Shown here one piece after another: positions 36,463-47,280 of a DNA stretch of 64,000 nt; the first letter of the stretch is position 1, and every line of letters starts with the position of its first letter. The translations under genes and the position numbers were made by a program. The notes beneath the pieces were generated by a model. The model did no database searches, was not told where the DNA came from, and saw nothing but the letters and a program-made list of their open reading frames with translations. Source of the DNA: Roridomyces roridus (taxonomy: Eukaryota > Basidiomycota > Agaricomycetes > Agaricales > Mycenaceae); NCBI GenBank assembly GCA_029378245.1, contig JARKIF010000017.1:496001-560000 (forward strand). The letters run 5' to 3'.

Positions 36463-36715
36463 ACATTTCGAAAAACGGAAACAAACTCGTTCATCGCGGA
36501 GTGTGCCCGCAGACGCCCGTCTAATTTTTATGGCGATAGCTTCAAGTTCAGGACATGGCTCTCTTTCAAAATTCCAAGTCCCCACATCAATCTCGGATAT
36601 TTCCGGGCCCCGCCAAATCTGTGAGATTATCCACCAGTCGCTACGCGGCTTGGCTTTGATCGACTATCATCAAAGTTTGGGGCCGCACGTGCTTACTGGT
36701 GTCGAGTCTACGCTT
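36463..36715 (-). repeat. Inverted repeat arm flanking helicase relic, right
   Basis: Reverse-complement partner of 34938-35181. Its outer end stops about 15 bp from the stop codon of the broken MYND gene copy at 36732. Confidence 0.75.
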
Positions 36716-38841
36716 AAAGCCAAGTCACAATTCACGAATTCGCCACTGGGTACACCGCGCGGAGAGCATCCACCGGATATCCGGGGATCGTCGAAACATC
36801 GTCAAACGTGAGCGTCTTGCCACACGTCTTCTTGTGCCGTAGTTTCCAATCCGCAACTTGACACTCCCTACATTCTCTTCCCATTAGCTAGATCAATGAA
36901 GGGCTGAACGTAGAAACACACCGAGAGCAATAAAACACCTGGCGTTGAATCTGCGAGAAGCAGGGACCGCAGCGTTGGAATGGAGAACGGCTACCGGCGA
37001 GTGCGAGCTTCAGACATTTCAAGTAGGAGCAGGAGGCGCGTGGCTCGACCGTGCGCTCCTCGACACTCTCAACCGTGACGGGCGACTCGTCCGATCCGCG
37101 GTCAAGGATGTCTTCCACCATTGACGCAGTGAGAATGGGGGTCTTCATGTCACAAAACGAGCGAAGAAGAAAATCGAGGACGTAGCCTGGTCAAGAGTGA
37201 GTGGGGATCGTAATAGCCACTGGCGGGACGCGGACGTACAGATGACGTTGATCCGCATGAGCAGCAACCCTGCTCGGGTAACCTCCACAAGATGTTGCGC
37301 CTTGGTCTCCTCACCCCCAGCCTTAAGTTCATCCCAAGATTGACTCGAGATGTACCTTGGTTGGCCAAGCCCGACGGAAGAAGTATCGTCAAGCATGGCC
37401 GACCGCAGCAAATTGAGGAGAAAATCGGCGTCCTGGCACAACGACTCGACACGGAGCTCATTCCCACAGTACGCGCGCCCCAGATTCAAATTCTGCGACT
37501 GAGAGCATACGACAGCGAGCGCGCCGAGGACGTGCGGGTACCGCTCACCGAGGCTGGCTGCTCGCCAGCGCGTCTTAAAACCCGCGTTAAAGCACGCTTG
37601 GGCATCGACGGTGAGTTGATACTGTGCGGATGAGGTGTTGGATAGGAGGTATGGGTAGCTGGTAAGCGTGGGTTCCAGCCCGTGCGATTTGTTTCTGTGC
37701 ACCATGTCGAAGAAACAGAAGGGCGCCGTGACGACGCGGAACAGAGAATCCCAAGCGCGATCCCATTTGTGCGCGTCTGTGGCGGCCTGTTCAGCGGTGG
37801 GCATGGGGACGGTCTGGATTCGGGAATCATCTTGCACGGTGCGAGTGGGCTCCACCCACGCAGGTAGTTTCTTGTTGAGTGGTATGTCGGGAAGCGTGGC
37901 AACATCATCAAACGAGAGGGGCTTCCCGCACACCGCCTTGTGTCGAAGCTTCCAGTCCGCCTTCTGGCAGATTCTGTTGCACCCTTCAGTAACAAGACGG
38001 AGGAGATGAATGCCGGATGGACGCACGGGGAGCAGTAAAGGACTCGACGCTGCGTCGCCTGGAAGCACCGGGGACAGTGCTTAAACTTGGACGAGCCGTC
38101 AGCTGGGGAGAGATTCTGGCAACCTGGATACGAGCAAGAGTTTTGACGATTCATGTTTTGTTCCTTGACACTCGCAGCTGCGAGCTTCTTGCGCTCTTCG
38201 AAGGCCTTTTGACCCGAGTGTCATCGTCTCGATACCATCGTACACGCCTTCCAAAGGATCCTCGCGCTTCAAAGACTTCTTGTCCCTCTTCTCGAGGGTC
38301 AACGCCAATGGATCGAGGTCAAAGAACATGCGGATGGTAAAGTGCAAAACGTAGCCTGCGCCTTCTCAGTGAGGACGAGAGATACCAGCCATTCGACGTA
38401 CAGATGAGCTTGGTCCGTAACATCATAACCTCCGCCCAAGCAACCTTTTCTTCATCCGTACGATCGGTGCGTGCCTCTTGTGTTGCCGCGAAAGCATCCC
38501 AGTCTGGATGAGGGATGTACCGCAGTGTTTTGGGGACGACAGAGGGATCGTCCAGGAGCGCCGATTGCAGAAGATCGAGGAAGGACTGCCCGTCGGAAGA
38601 TAGCCGCTTGAGGTCAGCTCAGTTGCGCAGAATCCACGGGCGGAATTGAGATTCGACGCCTTTGAGCAAACTGCAGCGAGCGCGCGAAGAAGGTGCTTGC
38701 GTCGGATTGCGCGGCTGGCCGACAACCAGCGGGCCTCGAGATCGTGGGCGTAAAACCGCCGGGCATCGATAGTGAGATCGCGCTGAGTGCCACATGCACC
38801 CATCAAGTTTCCCAAGTAGTGGTCGAGGTTTTTGTTGAGTG

Positions 38842-39299
38842 CAAGGGGGCGTCGGGATCGGAATTTCGGATATAGGGTCGAAAAGTTTTTTTCGACCCTG
38901 GCTGAACCCCCCCCCCCCCCCCTCCCCTCCTATATAAGGCAGATCATTCCCACGATCATGTGATTTACCGGCGGTCCGAGCCATCCACGGCTCCCAACCA
39001 TAGGAAAAATATGTATTACAAACTTATTAGAGGACCCCAGTGTCAATTAGACCCATCTCATGTGTACTTGAGCAATGATACACTTGTTGTCTGTGGCAAT
39101 GTCTTGTGAGAGTCGGTGAGACTGGCAGCTGTATTATGTAATATATCAGTCCCGATTTGGAAATTTCAATCAAGAGTGTCCAATATGCTCCAAAACACAT
39201 TTACTAATATACATATAGAAATTTTTTTCGAGCCCTCTCGGGACCCCCCCCCCCCCCCCCCCTCCCCCGGTACGAAATTTCGATCCCGGTGCCCCCTTA
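38842..39299. mobile_element. hAT-like MITE, 458 bp, perfect 8-bp target duplication, poly-C runs
   Basis: Ends CAAGGGGGCGTCGGGATCG (left) and, reversed, TAAGGGGGCACCGGGATCG (right) are flanked by the exact 8-bp repeat GTTGAGTG (38834-38841 and 39300-39307). Removing it restores the MYND reading LNKNL. Two cytosine runs of about 20 bases lie near the two ends (about 38909-38928 and 39244-39262), both on the plus strand. Confidence 0.9.
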
Positions 39300-39463
39300 G
39301 TTGAGTGGGTAGTTCTTGTTTTCAGAGACCTTGCACGTGAAGAAGAATTCCGGGGTCAAGGTCGGCCCATGTTTGCGGAAAACGGTCTCCCAGTCGCCGT
39401 TCCATTTCTCCGGGTTGGCGGCAGCCTCCGGATGCATGGGGAAGGAGACGAGTTGGGCGGATA

Positions 39464-39718
39464 CAGCGGTTTTCAAAACAGTATACGGGTTTGGAGCTCC
39501 GCTCCACGTACATTTTTGCTGACCTTTGTTTGACGGAGAGTCGAGCTTCTGCTCCACTCAACTCCACAACTCAATTCGAGAGCTGTGCCATGGCTAGACG
39601 GCATTTCCCTTTCCGGGCAGGCGAGTGGAGTCGAAGCAGACGCGCTGGCATACAGAGGTCAACACAAATGAAGGTGGAGCGCTGCATCAAAACCCGTATA
39701 CTGTTTTGAAAACCGCTG
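39464..39718. mobile_element. Pogo/Tc1-like MITE, 255 bp, TA duplication
   Basis: The inverted repeat CAGCGGTTTTCAAAACAG continues with TATACGGGTTT on both ends, about 29 bp exact, and is flanked by TA (39462-39463 and 39719-39720). Ends of the type CAG.GGTT.TCAAAAC are typical of fungal pogo/Fot1-like elements. Removing it restores the gene sequence coding SVISA in the MYND copy. Confidence 0.9.
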
Positions 39719-40319
39719 TATCACGGACATGAGAGTCGAGGAGAAAGTGTTATGTGTTTGGCTCGTCATGTGGCATGTAGAGCCGCGTTTTGATCCGATC
39801 CGGGACTTCTGGCAACACCGTCACAAGCTTCCACGACCAGGCTACTAGAACCTCTCGCGCTCGATACACTGTCCAGTTCACATCACCTAGGTCTACTCAT
39901 CAACGAGGCTAGGCTCCTCAGTCCGGCGACTCCTTCCAGTGGCTACCACGATCCCCCAATAAGTATTACCTGCTTTGAAGGGCCATTGCTTGCACATGGC
40001 AATCCGAGTCTGGGTGTTTAATCTGGGACCACACTGGGACACAGGCTCAACAAGAGGTGAAACCACCGAGTGAAGTCGGCGGGGTAGGTGGACGAGAAAC
40101 GGTAAAGCTGAGAGCGTGACCAAAGCACAACTTTGTGCAGACATTGGGAATTCACGGGTGCGTGCGTGGTAGTGAGAAGCAAGAGGTGTCAACGGAACTG
40201 TCATCGGCTGTCAAACAGATTCAATCCGGGCCAGGCTCCGTTCCGTTTCCGTTGACATGTTGTTGACCGTCGGCAAACCATCGGTGGAGATCGTAACAGA
40301 TCCATGCGCAGAGAGTAAG

Positions 40320-40487
40320 AGCAAATGACTGAGAGGCTCCCAAAAAGAGCCAAAAGATCCCTATAATTACCATAAATAGAAATCAAACTCCCGCACGACA
40401 TTGACGTCATCGAAAAAAATGGACCCCATTCTCGCGGGAAACGGGCCGATAAGACCGAGCTTAAAAATAAATTTTTAAGACTCGGAA
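40320..40487. repeat. Dispersed repeat, copy 2 (inverted partner of 13865-14030)
   Basis: See the partner copy. It ends about 160 bp before homology to the Old Yellow Enzyme family begins. Confidence 0.7.
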
Positions 40488-40649
40488 CTCTCCGAGTCTC
40501 GAATGTCACAATCGAACGTCCACCTTTGCTCTCAATCCACTCGGCTGATTTCGAATTACGAAGCCTTCTCTCCCAGTACACAGTGAGCCCTCGATAAAGT
40601 CGGATCCGACGCCGGCAAGACTGAATCAAGACCATTCTGCCTCCCTCTT

Positions 40650-41480
40650 ATCCAGGACCACGTCGATTCCTGTTTCCCCTTTGTCTCAGTGTCCGACGTG
40701 CCTCCGCTGACTGACAGTCCAAGAGAATGCGTTCAATTTTATACAACAGAAGCCTCGAACCCGGTTCACGGAGCGGGGTTGGACGGTATCGAGATCCACG
40801 GCGCCAATGCGTATCTACCTGACCAATTTCTCAACGAGCGTGTCAACACTCGCACCGACACATATGGTGGACCGGTTGAGAACCGGGCTCGATTCTCGCT
40901 CCAGGCTGTGGAGGGCGCTGTAAACGTCCTCCGGCAGGAGAGGGTTGGATTTCGGATCAGCCCGTGGGGACTTTCAACGGTGAGTGGTTTCTAGATTATC
41001 CGCAGACGCTAATCCTTCGACCTAGACATGGCCCTCGAAAACCCAAGGCCCACGTTCTCTCACTTGGTCAACAAGTTGCGCGATCGCTTTCCTGAGTTGG
41101 CGTATCGCCATGTTGTCGAGAGTGAAGTCTCCGATGTACACCGCTGGAACGATTCCATCCGCGAGATTTGGGCAACACACCCCTTGATCAGCTGTGGTGG
41201 ATACACACGGGAGACGGCGATTGATACTGCAGAGGCAAAGGGAGACTCCATCGCTTTTCTCGTGCCTATCTCGCGAATGTGAGTTCACACTCTAGGACAT
41301 CTGTGACGATTTTACTAATGAGATATCCCAGCTCATTTACCTTACCGATTGTTGCACGGCATCGAGCTCGCGGAGGGGAAGCGCCTCATGACACGAGGGG
41401 AAGCACTGAACCTGTTCGGCATACGGACTACCCGTTTGCACGTCGAATTTCTGTGCGTTGGCAGCTCATTCAAGACGAGT
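40650..41480 (+). pseudogene. Old Yellow Enzyme, 5'-truncated and frameshifted
   Basis: Homology to the 21039-22294 gene begins abruptly at about 40650 (FPFVSVSDVPP) and covers GLDGIEIHGANAYLPDQF, TYGGPVENRARF and RVGFRISPWG. An intron follows at the same site as in the intact gene (40980-41026, GTGAGT...CCTAG), then MALENPRPTFSHLVNKLRDRFPELAYRHVV and ISCGGYTRE. After DSIAF a one-base shift breaks FSRAYLAN, a third family intron follows (about 41278-41330), and the last exon needs two frames (LPYRLLHGIELA, then HTDYPFA). The N-terminal third with the FMN-binding Thr is missing. Retained introns show DNA-level duplication. Confidence 0.8.
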
Positions 41481-42627
41481 GAATCTTGTATTGTTCTCTA
41501 CTAATCATGCCTTTGGATCTGCCAGAATCAACGCGCTGGAATCTCAACGAATGCGTGTCACGCTGGTATCGCACAGCGCGCTGCGAGAATCTCGTATCCA
41601 GCCATATTAGCTTGGTTGTGCCTCACATGTGGATGTCGTCCACGCGTCGTTCGACCAACGTTCGACTCGAGTTCAGGCCATCGGGGTGTCGGATGTCCGC
41701 AATTTTTTTGAGGGCCGAATGATGGCCTCCGACAAGACTTTTGACCTCCGAAGTGCAGATTCCATGTCGGGGCCGTTGCATTGGAAAACCGGTGTCAAGC
41801 GCTCTGCCGTTGCTGTGCCGTATCGAATCAAGCCCAGCTGCTCCAAATAAACACATGGTCCGTGCGCGCAGCTCGGGTATAAAACCCCGCTCTCAAAGCC
41901 CTTGCAACTCATACTTACCTTGATGGCATACGCCCCTTCACATCCCTGGGTGTATGGGCCGCAGGAACACTCCATAGCACGGCGACCCTGTCCATACAGA
42001 GTGGGCTTGCGGTTTGTATGGGCTTCGGCTCATGCACCGTCCCAATATTTTCCTGCCCACCACGGCCACTCGGCTGAGTGGGCCTTTTTTCATGCCGGTC
42101 CGTCGGCCTAACCCTAACCCTAGTTTCATCAATATATATTGGCAGCTTCCTGTGAGCGGCAATCACGGCTTCAAGTTCTTGTTGTCGTGCAATTGATCTT
42201 GGCACCACATCCGAGCGACATCCTCCCTCCTGAATCCCCGTATCCTGTCGAATGACCGCCACCTTGCGGATACTTTACAAGTTGAGTTTAGCTTTCCGCC
42301 CACAATGAGAAAGATTGAAAGTGACCGGCGAGCGGTAGGTTTTATTGTTGTGCCCGGATCTTGAGCTTGGCCTTCTCGCCGTTACCCCACGGGTTTACTG
42401 CAAATTCTTCCACATTGGGCTGGTCGTCTTATGCTCCGGTGCTCCGGCTCTGCGGTCGCGTCGATCTTTCTGCCGCCGATGTCAACTCACGGACCAGCTC
42501 TATTGTTTCCAACAGGTCCTACAAACTGTTTGCCCTGTTTTATTGCGCCTGGTAAGCACACTCGGACCGGCTTCGCTAACAATTGAGCTTCCTCGACGTA
42601 TAAGAAGAGTCGCAGCGGACCCGCATA
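41481..42627. other. Intergenic with telomere-like motif
   Basis: No gene was recognised. TAACCCTAACCCTAG at 42108-42122 equals two and a half units of the fungal telomere repeat, an interstitial occurrence. Confidence 0.5.
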
Positions 42628-42985
42628 GTGATGGCCACGGGTAACCCGTGAGGTGCCGAGGACCTACCCGTACCCGTACCCGCGCTTGACCGGTACCCGT
42701 GGTCGCGGGTACGGGTACCCGTCGGCTAGGCACGGGTGGCTGATCGCCGGTGTGCCGTGACTTCTGGCGGTTGCTGGCACAACTCTTTGGCGTTCAAAAT
42801 GCAAAGTAAGGGTAAATTTGAATCACTTGCTTCGATTTCAGCTCTCATAGGCATCGCTTGCAGATGCCAGAGACCCACGGGTCGGCCACGGGTCAGCCCA
42901 CGGGTCCGAGTCCCTGACCCGTACCCGTACCCGCCGCCACCCGTACCCGTGACCCGTCGCGGGTCACCGCACCCGTGGCCATCAC
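42628..42985. mobile_element. TA-flanked MITE with CGGGTA palindromic ends, 358 bp
   Basis: The left end GTGATGGCCACGGGT and the reverse of the right end are identical and flanked by TA (42626-42627 and 42986-42987). Inside both ends are arrays of CCCGTA/TACGGG hexamers in both orientations (42635-42735, 42875-42975). Same family as 48064-48579, with a third partial copy near 50265-50360. The open frame 42736-43254 crosses its right end by chance. Confidence 0.8.
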
Positions 42986-43110
42986 TAATCTATCAATCAG
43001 CTCCCCCCTTCCAAGAGCTGCTTCCATCCAAAGTTCCGTTTCCCCGTCCACCTGCGCTACTCACGTGTTCGCTCTCACTCGTGCCCAAATCCCACATCCC
43101 ACATCTACCA

Positions 43111-43254
43111 ATGGACTCCTTCACAACCACTGCATCATACTTTGTCGGCGGCTCGGAGCAGGTCAACTTCGTCGAGCATCAACCACAGCTCCCTGGCCCT
43201 CTTGCTGATGAGGACAAGAGTAGCGGGACGGGCGGCATGTGCGTTGTCGCATAG
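43111..43254 (+). CDS. Candidate lipopeptide mating pheromone precursor (47 aa, CVVA)
   Basis: The ORF starts in a good context (ACCAATGG) with MDSFTTTASYF and ends in a CaaX box, CVVA at residues 44-47. Basidiomycete pheromone precursors are 40-80 residues long, often begin MDxFT, have an acidic middle, a charged pair marking N-terminal processing, and a C-terminal Caax box that is farnesylated, trimmed and methylated. Here the middle holds VEH (21-23) and DEDK (33-36), and SSGTGGMC precedes the box, giving a mature peptide of perhaps 8-21 residues depending on the cleavage site. No signal peptide, as expected for export by an a-factor-type ABC transporter. No STE3-type receptor is visible within the window, so it may be an isolated paralogue away from the mating-type B locus. 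Confidence 0.75.
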   Translation: MDSFTTTASYFVGGSEQVNFVEHQPQLPGPLADEDKSSGTGGMCVVA

Positions 43255-44357
43255 ATGATAGCCGTGTCCCCCACTCCTCACTTCGGTATAATCGTGCGTT
43301 TATCCCTTTTCCTGGTGAGGAAACCCCTGACGACGAATTGTCTAGGTGTAACTACTATGTATCAACCATCCTGCCTCTTTGCGAGGTTAATTTTCATTAG
43401 GCGAATTCCACCGTCCTTTTACCTCCCGCCGCCTCATCCATATTACCTACACTTGTGCCCACATCGATCACTCCTTGTAGTTCAAGTTCCAAATCATGCA
43501 CTCGTAACCTCTCCTGTACATGAGTCCGACTAAACTATACGTAATCGCAGCGGTAGCAATTCCCTTCGGCCACCAGTGACGGCGTCCCTATTACGATTCC
43601 TACGTGTTAGGAATCGTTCTTTTTACCCGCCCCTTGCCATCAAACCAATGTCCCACATGACCCCGCAGCCGGGTGATTGTCGGAATTTCCGGCATGTAAC
43701 AGTGATAAAATCTTTTGGACCGGCTCGCGAGCCGGTTTCGGATCTCTCGAGGCCACCCAGGAACTCATCATTGATTAAGGAGTGAGTCCGACGGCCGCCG
43801 TCCTGCGGCATGCTCGCCGAGTACCGTGAGCCCACCCGGCTCGCATCGGTATCATGGATGCGTCGCGTCGAAAATGATTCGTGTCCTCCGGCACCGCCGG
43901 TCCCCTTCGGATCAGACTGTGGCATGGAGTGTCATGATTAGTTGGTCGCTTACTCGAGGTTTAGACTAGATGATACTGCCCTTGGTGCTGGTATCCCTCC
44001 GGCTTGGCTCGGCATTCACTTGAATTTCATCTTCAAAGTACTCCCACCCTGCCCGCATCAAGCCGGCACGGCTCGAATGGTGCCCAGCGTGGGTCAGCTC
44101 AATGCGAGCTGGTCAGCTTCAAGTTCGTCGACCTCCCCCGTTCCGTCCGTGGGATGTGAAGCCTGGAGGCTGTTTGGATGCCGTTACTAGGGCTAGTAGC
44201 CTCAGGATAATTCAATTTACAAAGTAGAATCGTACCTGCCATGCGGAGCAATGGCCTCAAAGCCAGGTGAATTTGACGATACGTCCCGATTTTGTTGCGA
44301 TCACCCGTCCTGCGAAGCCCTCGGCCTTCATCGCGTAGTGGACGAGAGGCAAGATTT
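43255..44357. other. Intergenic with palindrome and partial gene duplication
   Basis: An 18-bp perfect palindrome ACCGGCTCGCGAGCCGGT lies at 43719-43736. At 44305-44348 a copy of the 3' part of the next gene is found beyond its stop. No other gene was recognised. Confidence 0.5.
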
Positions 44358-44904
44358 TTATTCATCCCACCACAGGAAATCAGTTTCCACCGCTTGGGGC
44401 ATCTCTACATGGGGAAGATTCAACCCGTCCTGCGAGCCCTCGGGTTTCATCGCATAGTGGACGAACTCCTGATGCGATCCAAATTTTCTGCTGTGTTTCA
44501 GGAGCACATGGTCGTTCCAATAGTAGTACTCCCCTCCGGCGGCAAACAGGAAGTAAGGGCCGCCACAAATGGGCAAGAATGCCAGCATCTCGATGGTGCC
44601 TGGCACAACCCATGTCTCCTTTAACAGTTTGTCAATTTTGAGCTGTCCATCCGCGCTGCGGTCCAACCAAAACTGGACGAGTTCAAAGTCTTTCCACATG
44701 GTGGACCATGGGAACTGTCCATCGTCGTCGCCAGTTAACGACGGGTCGGTGAACCAATTGGTGTATACGTTCCGGATAGCCTCGTTTCTGGCCTTTCTCA
44801 TTTGATCCAGTCTAGCGCACGATTAGAGTTCGAAGGGAGTGAACTTTAAACACTCACTCTGCGTCAGTGTAATAGCGTGGGGCCCAAAGGTAGCCGTAGT
44901 CCAT
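44358..44904 (-). CDS. Small unrecognised protein (166 aa)
   Basis: Exons 44904-44858 and 44811-44358 (46-bp intron, GTGAGT...GCTAG) give MDYGYLWAPRYYTDAE-LDQMRKARNEAIRNVYTNWF. The protein is rich in Trp and Tyr (FPWSTMWKDFELVQFWLD, FLFAAGGEYYYWNDHVLL, FLWWDE at the C terminus), soluble in appearance and without signal peptide or membrane segment. The motif GGEYYYWN resembles SMI1/KNR4-like proteins only loosely, and I do not assign it. Clean splice sites and phase argue for a real gene. About 40 bp of its 3' coding sequence is duplicated downstream of the stop. Confidence 0.7.
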
Positions 44905-45873
44905 GGTGGGTGTTTCAACTCAAATCATCAAATCCTGCGGCTCTTTATAGATCCTCCCGGGGCTGTGCCTCGACAATGATCGAAGTTGCGAGGGGTGAGA
45001 CATGGTCGAAAATGCAACACAGGGGCGGTATTCACTCTTCATTCATTCAACTGAATCCTCCTCACAACCCGCCGGTCGAAGGCCCAGGACTTGCCTGGGC
45101 AGATGATGCTCGAAAGGATGATGAAACTGCCGACTCGTCGATCCTCGAACAGAGCGCACGTTTCGAATATCTGGCGTTCCAGCTCGGGCGGGAAGAAGGG
45201 ACCTTCATCCGAACGCTGTTAGTTGACATCCATTCCGAGAGCGATGATGGATGCGAAAGGAAAGAGAGGATAAACACAGGCCTACAGGGAGACCTTCGTC
45301 GGAAACGATGGTCCTGGCCACGTCATCGATCAATGATGGCTGACCCCTCACTCCAACCTCACTCTCCTTGGACCTTCACTTGCCTCGACCGTCAACTCCG
45401 TTACTTTGGTGATGCTGCTAATTCTTTAGCACGCCGTGTATTCTCTAGTCTCGTGTGCTTGACTCTTATCGTGAATTGACCAAGAATTGACTTGGAATTT
45501 GCTCAAATTTGCTTGGAATCTTCAATCGACTCGGAAAGTCTCGGATTGTCTGCAGCCTCCGTGTATCGACTCTTACATGTATCAACCCAGACCAGTGGCA
45601 GACTTGCGCGGCTTCCAAGCTCCGATATCTGCATCACCCACGGCATGGATCCGCAGTCAATCCGAATGACTCCGGCCATCTTACTGCTAGCAGTGGCACG
45701 GGCGGCATCTCCCATGTTCCATTCCGAATCAGCCACGGCAACAAGATCTCACAACGACTTTGGGTTGGCGTCATTCCTGGGAAACCACATGTTTTCGCCG
45801 CCGATCTTATGCGATAAATGGTCCGCAACGGCAATATTTTCTTCAAATTCCAACGACTAGCATCAAGATTTCA
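44905..45873. other. Intergenic
   Basis: The plus-strand frame 44877-45479 overlaps the start of the divergent gene and has no recognisable pattern. Nothing else was found. Confidence 0.45.
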
Positions 45874-46558
45874 TCAAGCTCTCCAGCCGTCCACCTTCTC
45901 CTCACTGCCCACGACCGAACTCTCCCGACTCGCAGCCCTCATCGGCTCCAAAATCCATCCAAACAGATACGCCGCAACCGCCAACGCGAAGAGCACCCAA
46001 TAAACGACTTCGACTCCTTTGGGCACAAGCGTTTTGGCATCGCTCACATTATTCCACTCATCCATACCCGTCTTGACGCCCGCATACAACAACGCCGTCA
46101 CCACCAACCCCATCCCGACGTGTACATGACGGAGTGGACTCTTCGGCGTCGTCAGCGTGTACTTTCCGGGGCCCGCAGAATGAGTTAAGTGCGCTCCGAT
46201 GCCGAGGACGAATTGGAGGAGGAATAAGACGGCGATGGCCAGCCCGATGTCGTGGTGAGGGTCTTTCTTAGGTCCGGTCAGTTGGTTTCCGTTGCCACCG
46301 CTGGCGACAGCGAGGAGGCCTACGGCGAAGAGCGTGATGATGAAGATGGCTGTGATGATTTGGAGGAAGAGGTGTGCTTTGAACCACCACTGACGAGAGC
46401 GGAAGTAGCGCCCGATGAGGATGGCGGCGGGCGCGGTGATTAGGGCTGCCAGTCCTGCGAGGACGGCTGTAAAAGGCACTCAGTGAGCGGTACAGCAGGG
46501 ATGAAGGCCTGGCCTCACCGTGCGCAACGATCATTTTGTCGTGAAAGTCAAGGCTCAT
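45874..46558 (-). CDS. Cytochrome b561-domain membrane protein (210 aa)
   Basis: Exons 46558-46519 and 46466-45874 (52-bp intron, GTGAGG...TTACAG) join in frame: MSLDFHDKMIVAH-AVLAGLAALITAPAAILIGRYF. Five hydrophobic helices with histidines suited to bind two hemes are visible: His13, His45 (WWFKAHLFLQ), His84/85 (DPHHDIGLAI), His127/129 (PLRHVHVGMGL). This is the arrangement of fungal b561 domains of the DOMON/FRRS1-like type, here without an attached DOMON domain. Likely role: transmembrane electron transfer (ferric or ascorbate reductase-like). The C-terminal tail is polar. Intact. Confidence 0.85.
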
Positions 46559-47250
46559 GGTGGATTAGCGTTCGAGCGCGGTCGTGAGCTGGGTGAGTGC
46601 GACTGTGGTGCCGCTATTTATCTGATTCTTACAGCTGTAGGATCGCACTCGCTTACAGATATTTTCGTTGCGGGATAAGCTCGGGCAACTGACGGGACCG
46701 CGCGCAAGGCTCCGATTTGTTTTTAGAAAACTTGCTTCGAACTTGGCATCGGACTGGACCTTCGTTCCCTGGGACCCCCGTAATTCAAGGCGATTGCAAG
46801 GATCGCCTTGGCCACCTGCTCTGTTACCCTGACTCGCATAGACCACGTCCAGTCGAATAAATCCCTGCAAGCTACCCCAACACGTGCCCTAAACCGGTGG
46901 GACCATCCGACCCAAAATGGTACCCCTATTGTTAACCACGTCTTATCGATCTTATCGGTCTTATCAGATACCTCTAGAAGCACAGTGAGCTCGAGGACAG
47001 GACACTTCCCTGCGCACTAATCTCGCGTCTGATATCATGTGGTGAAGCGGGAGGCCGTTCGGAGGCTTCTTTCCTTCGTGAAGGCGTTGATAGTTATCGT
47101 TCTGGACTGTCGGCTGGTCCGGGGATGGTAAATATGCACTATTCCAAAGGAATTTCAAACTCATGGAAGTTTCTAGGAAATGTAGTCGGCGACACGGGAT
47201 AGAACCCGGTGGTGGACTAGCAGAGGTGAAGTGGACAGTGTGGAAGGGCT
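46559..47250. other. Intergenic
   Basis: No gene was recognised. At 47180-47212 the minus strand has CCGGGTTCTATCCCG, resembling a tRNA T-arm, but without a complete cloverleaf. Confidence 0.45.
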
Positions 47251-47251
47251 G

Positions 47252-47260
47252 ACAAAAAAA
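47252..47260 (-). terminator. Pol III terminator of the tRNA
   Basis: A run of seven T on the minus strand (TTTTTTT), about 20 bases downstream of the tRNA 3' end, is the expected RNA polymerase III stop. Confidence 0.6.
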
Positions 47261-47280
47261 GCAGGCATCAAACATGCTGA

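Larger units (their letters stand above)
36732..39830 (-). pseudogene. Inverted, broken copy of the double-MYND gene with two nested MITEs
   Basis: The minus strand repeats the 27061-29508 gene from about residue 55 to the stop (NS at 36732-36734). Module 2 is well preserved (CFFDMVHRNKSHGLEPTLTSYPYLL, LGALAVVCSQSQNLNLGRAYC, DILDRGSDESPVT) and so are both fingers. Lesions are a one-base loss after FCATEL (about 38617), a one-base gain near TLGSKGL (about 38205), a 458-bp MITE at 38842-39299 splitting LNKNL, and a 255-bp MITE at 39464-39718 splitting SVISA. The 5' end beyond about 39780 is not recognisable. Two of the introns occur at the same sites as in the intact copy, so it arose by DNA duplication and not through mRNA. 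Confidence 0.85.

Noticed and set aside
38423..38815. A separate MYND-family gene
   Set aside because: It is one frame of the broken inverted copy of the 27061 gene, ended by a one-base deletion.
42736..43254. 172-codon frame containing the pheromone precursor
   Set aside because: The first 125 codons run through the CGGGTA element; only the last 47 codons starting at 43111 match a known precursor layout.
47180..47215. Second tRNA downstream of the initiator tRNA
   Set aside because: Only a T-arm-like hairpin is visible; the rest does not fold as a tRNA.
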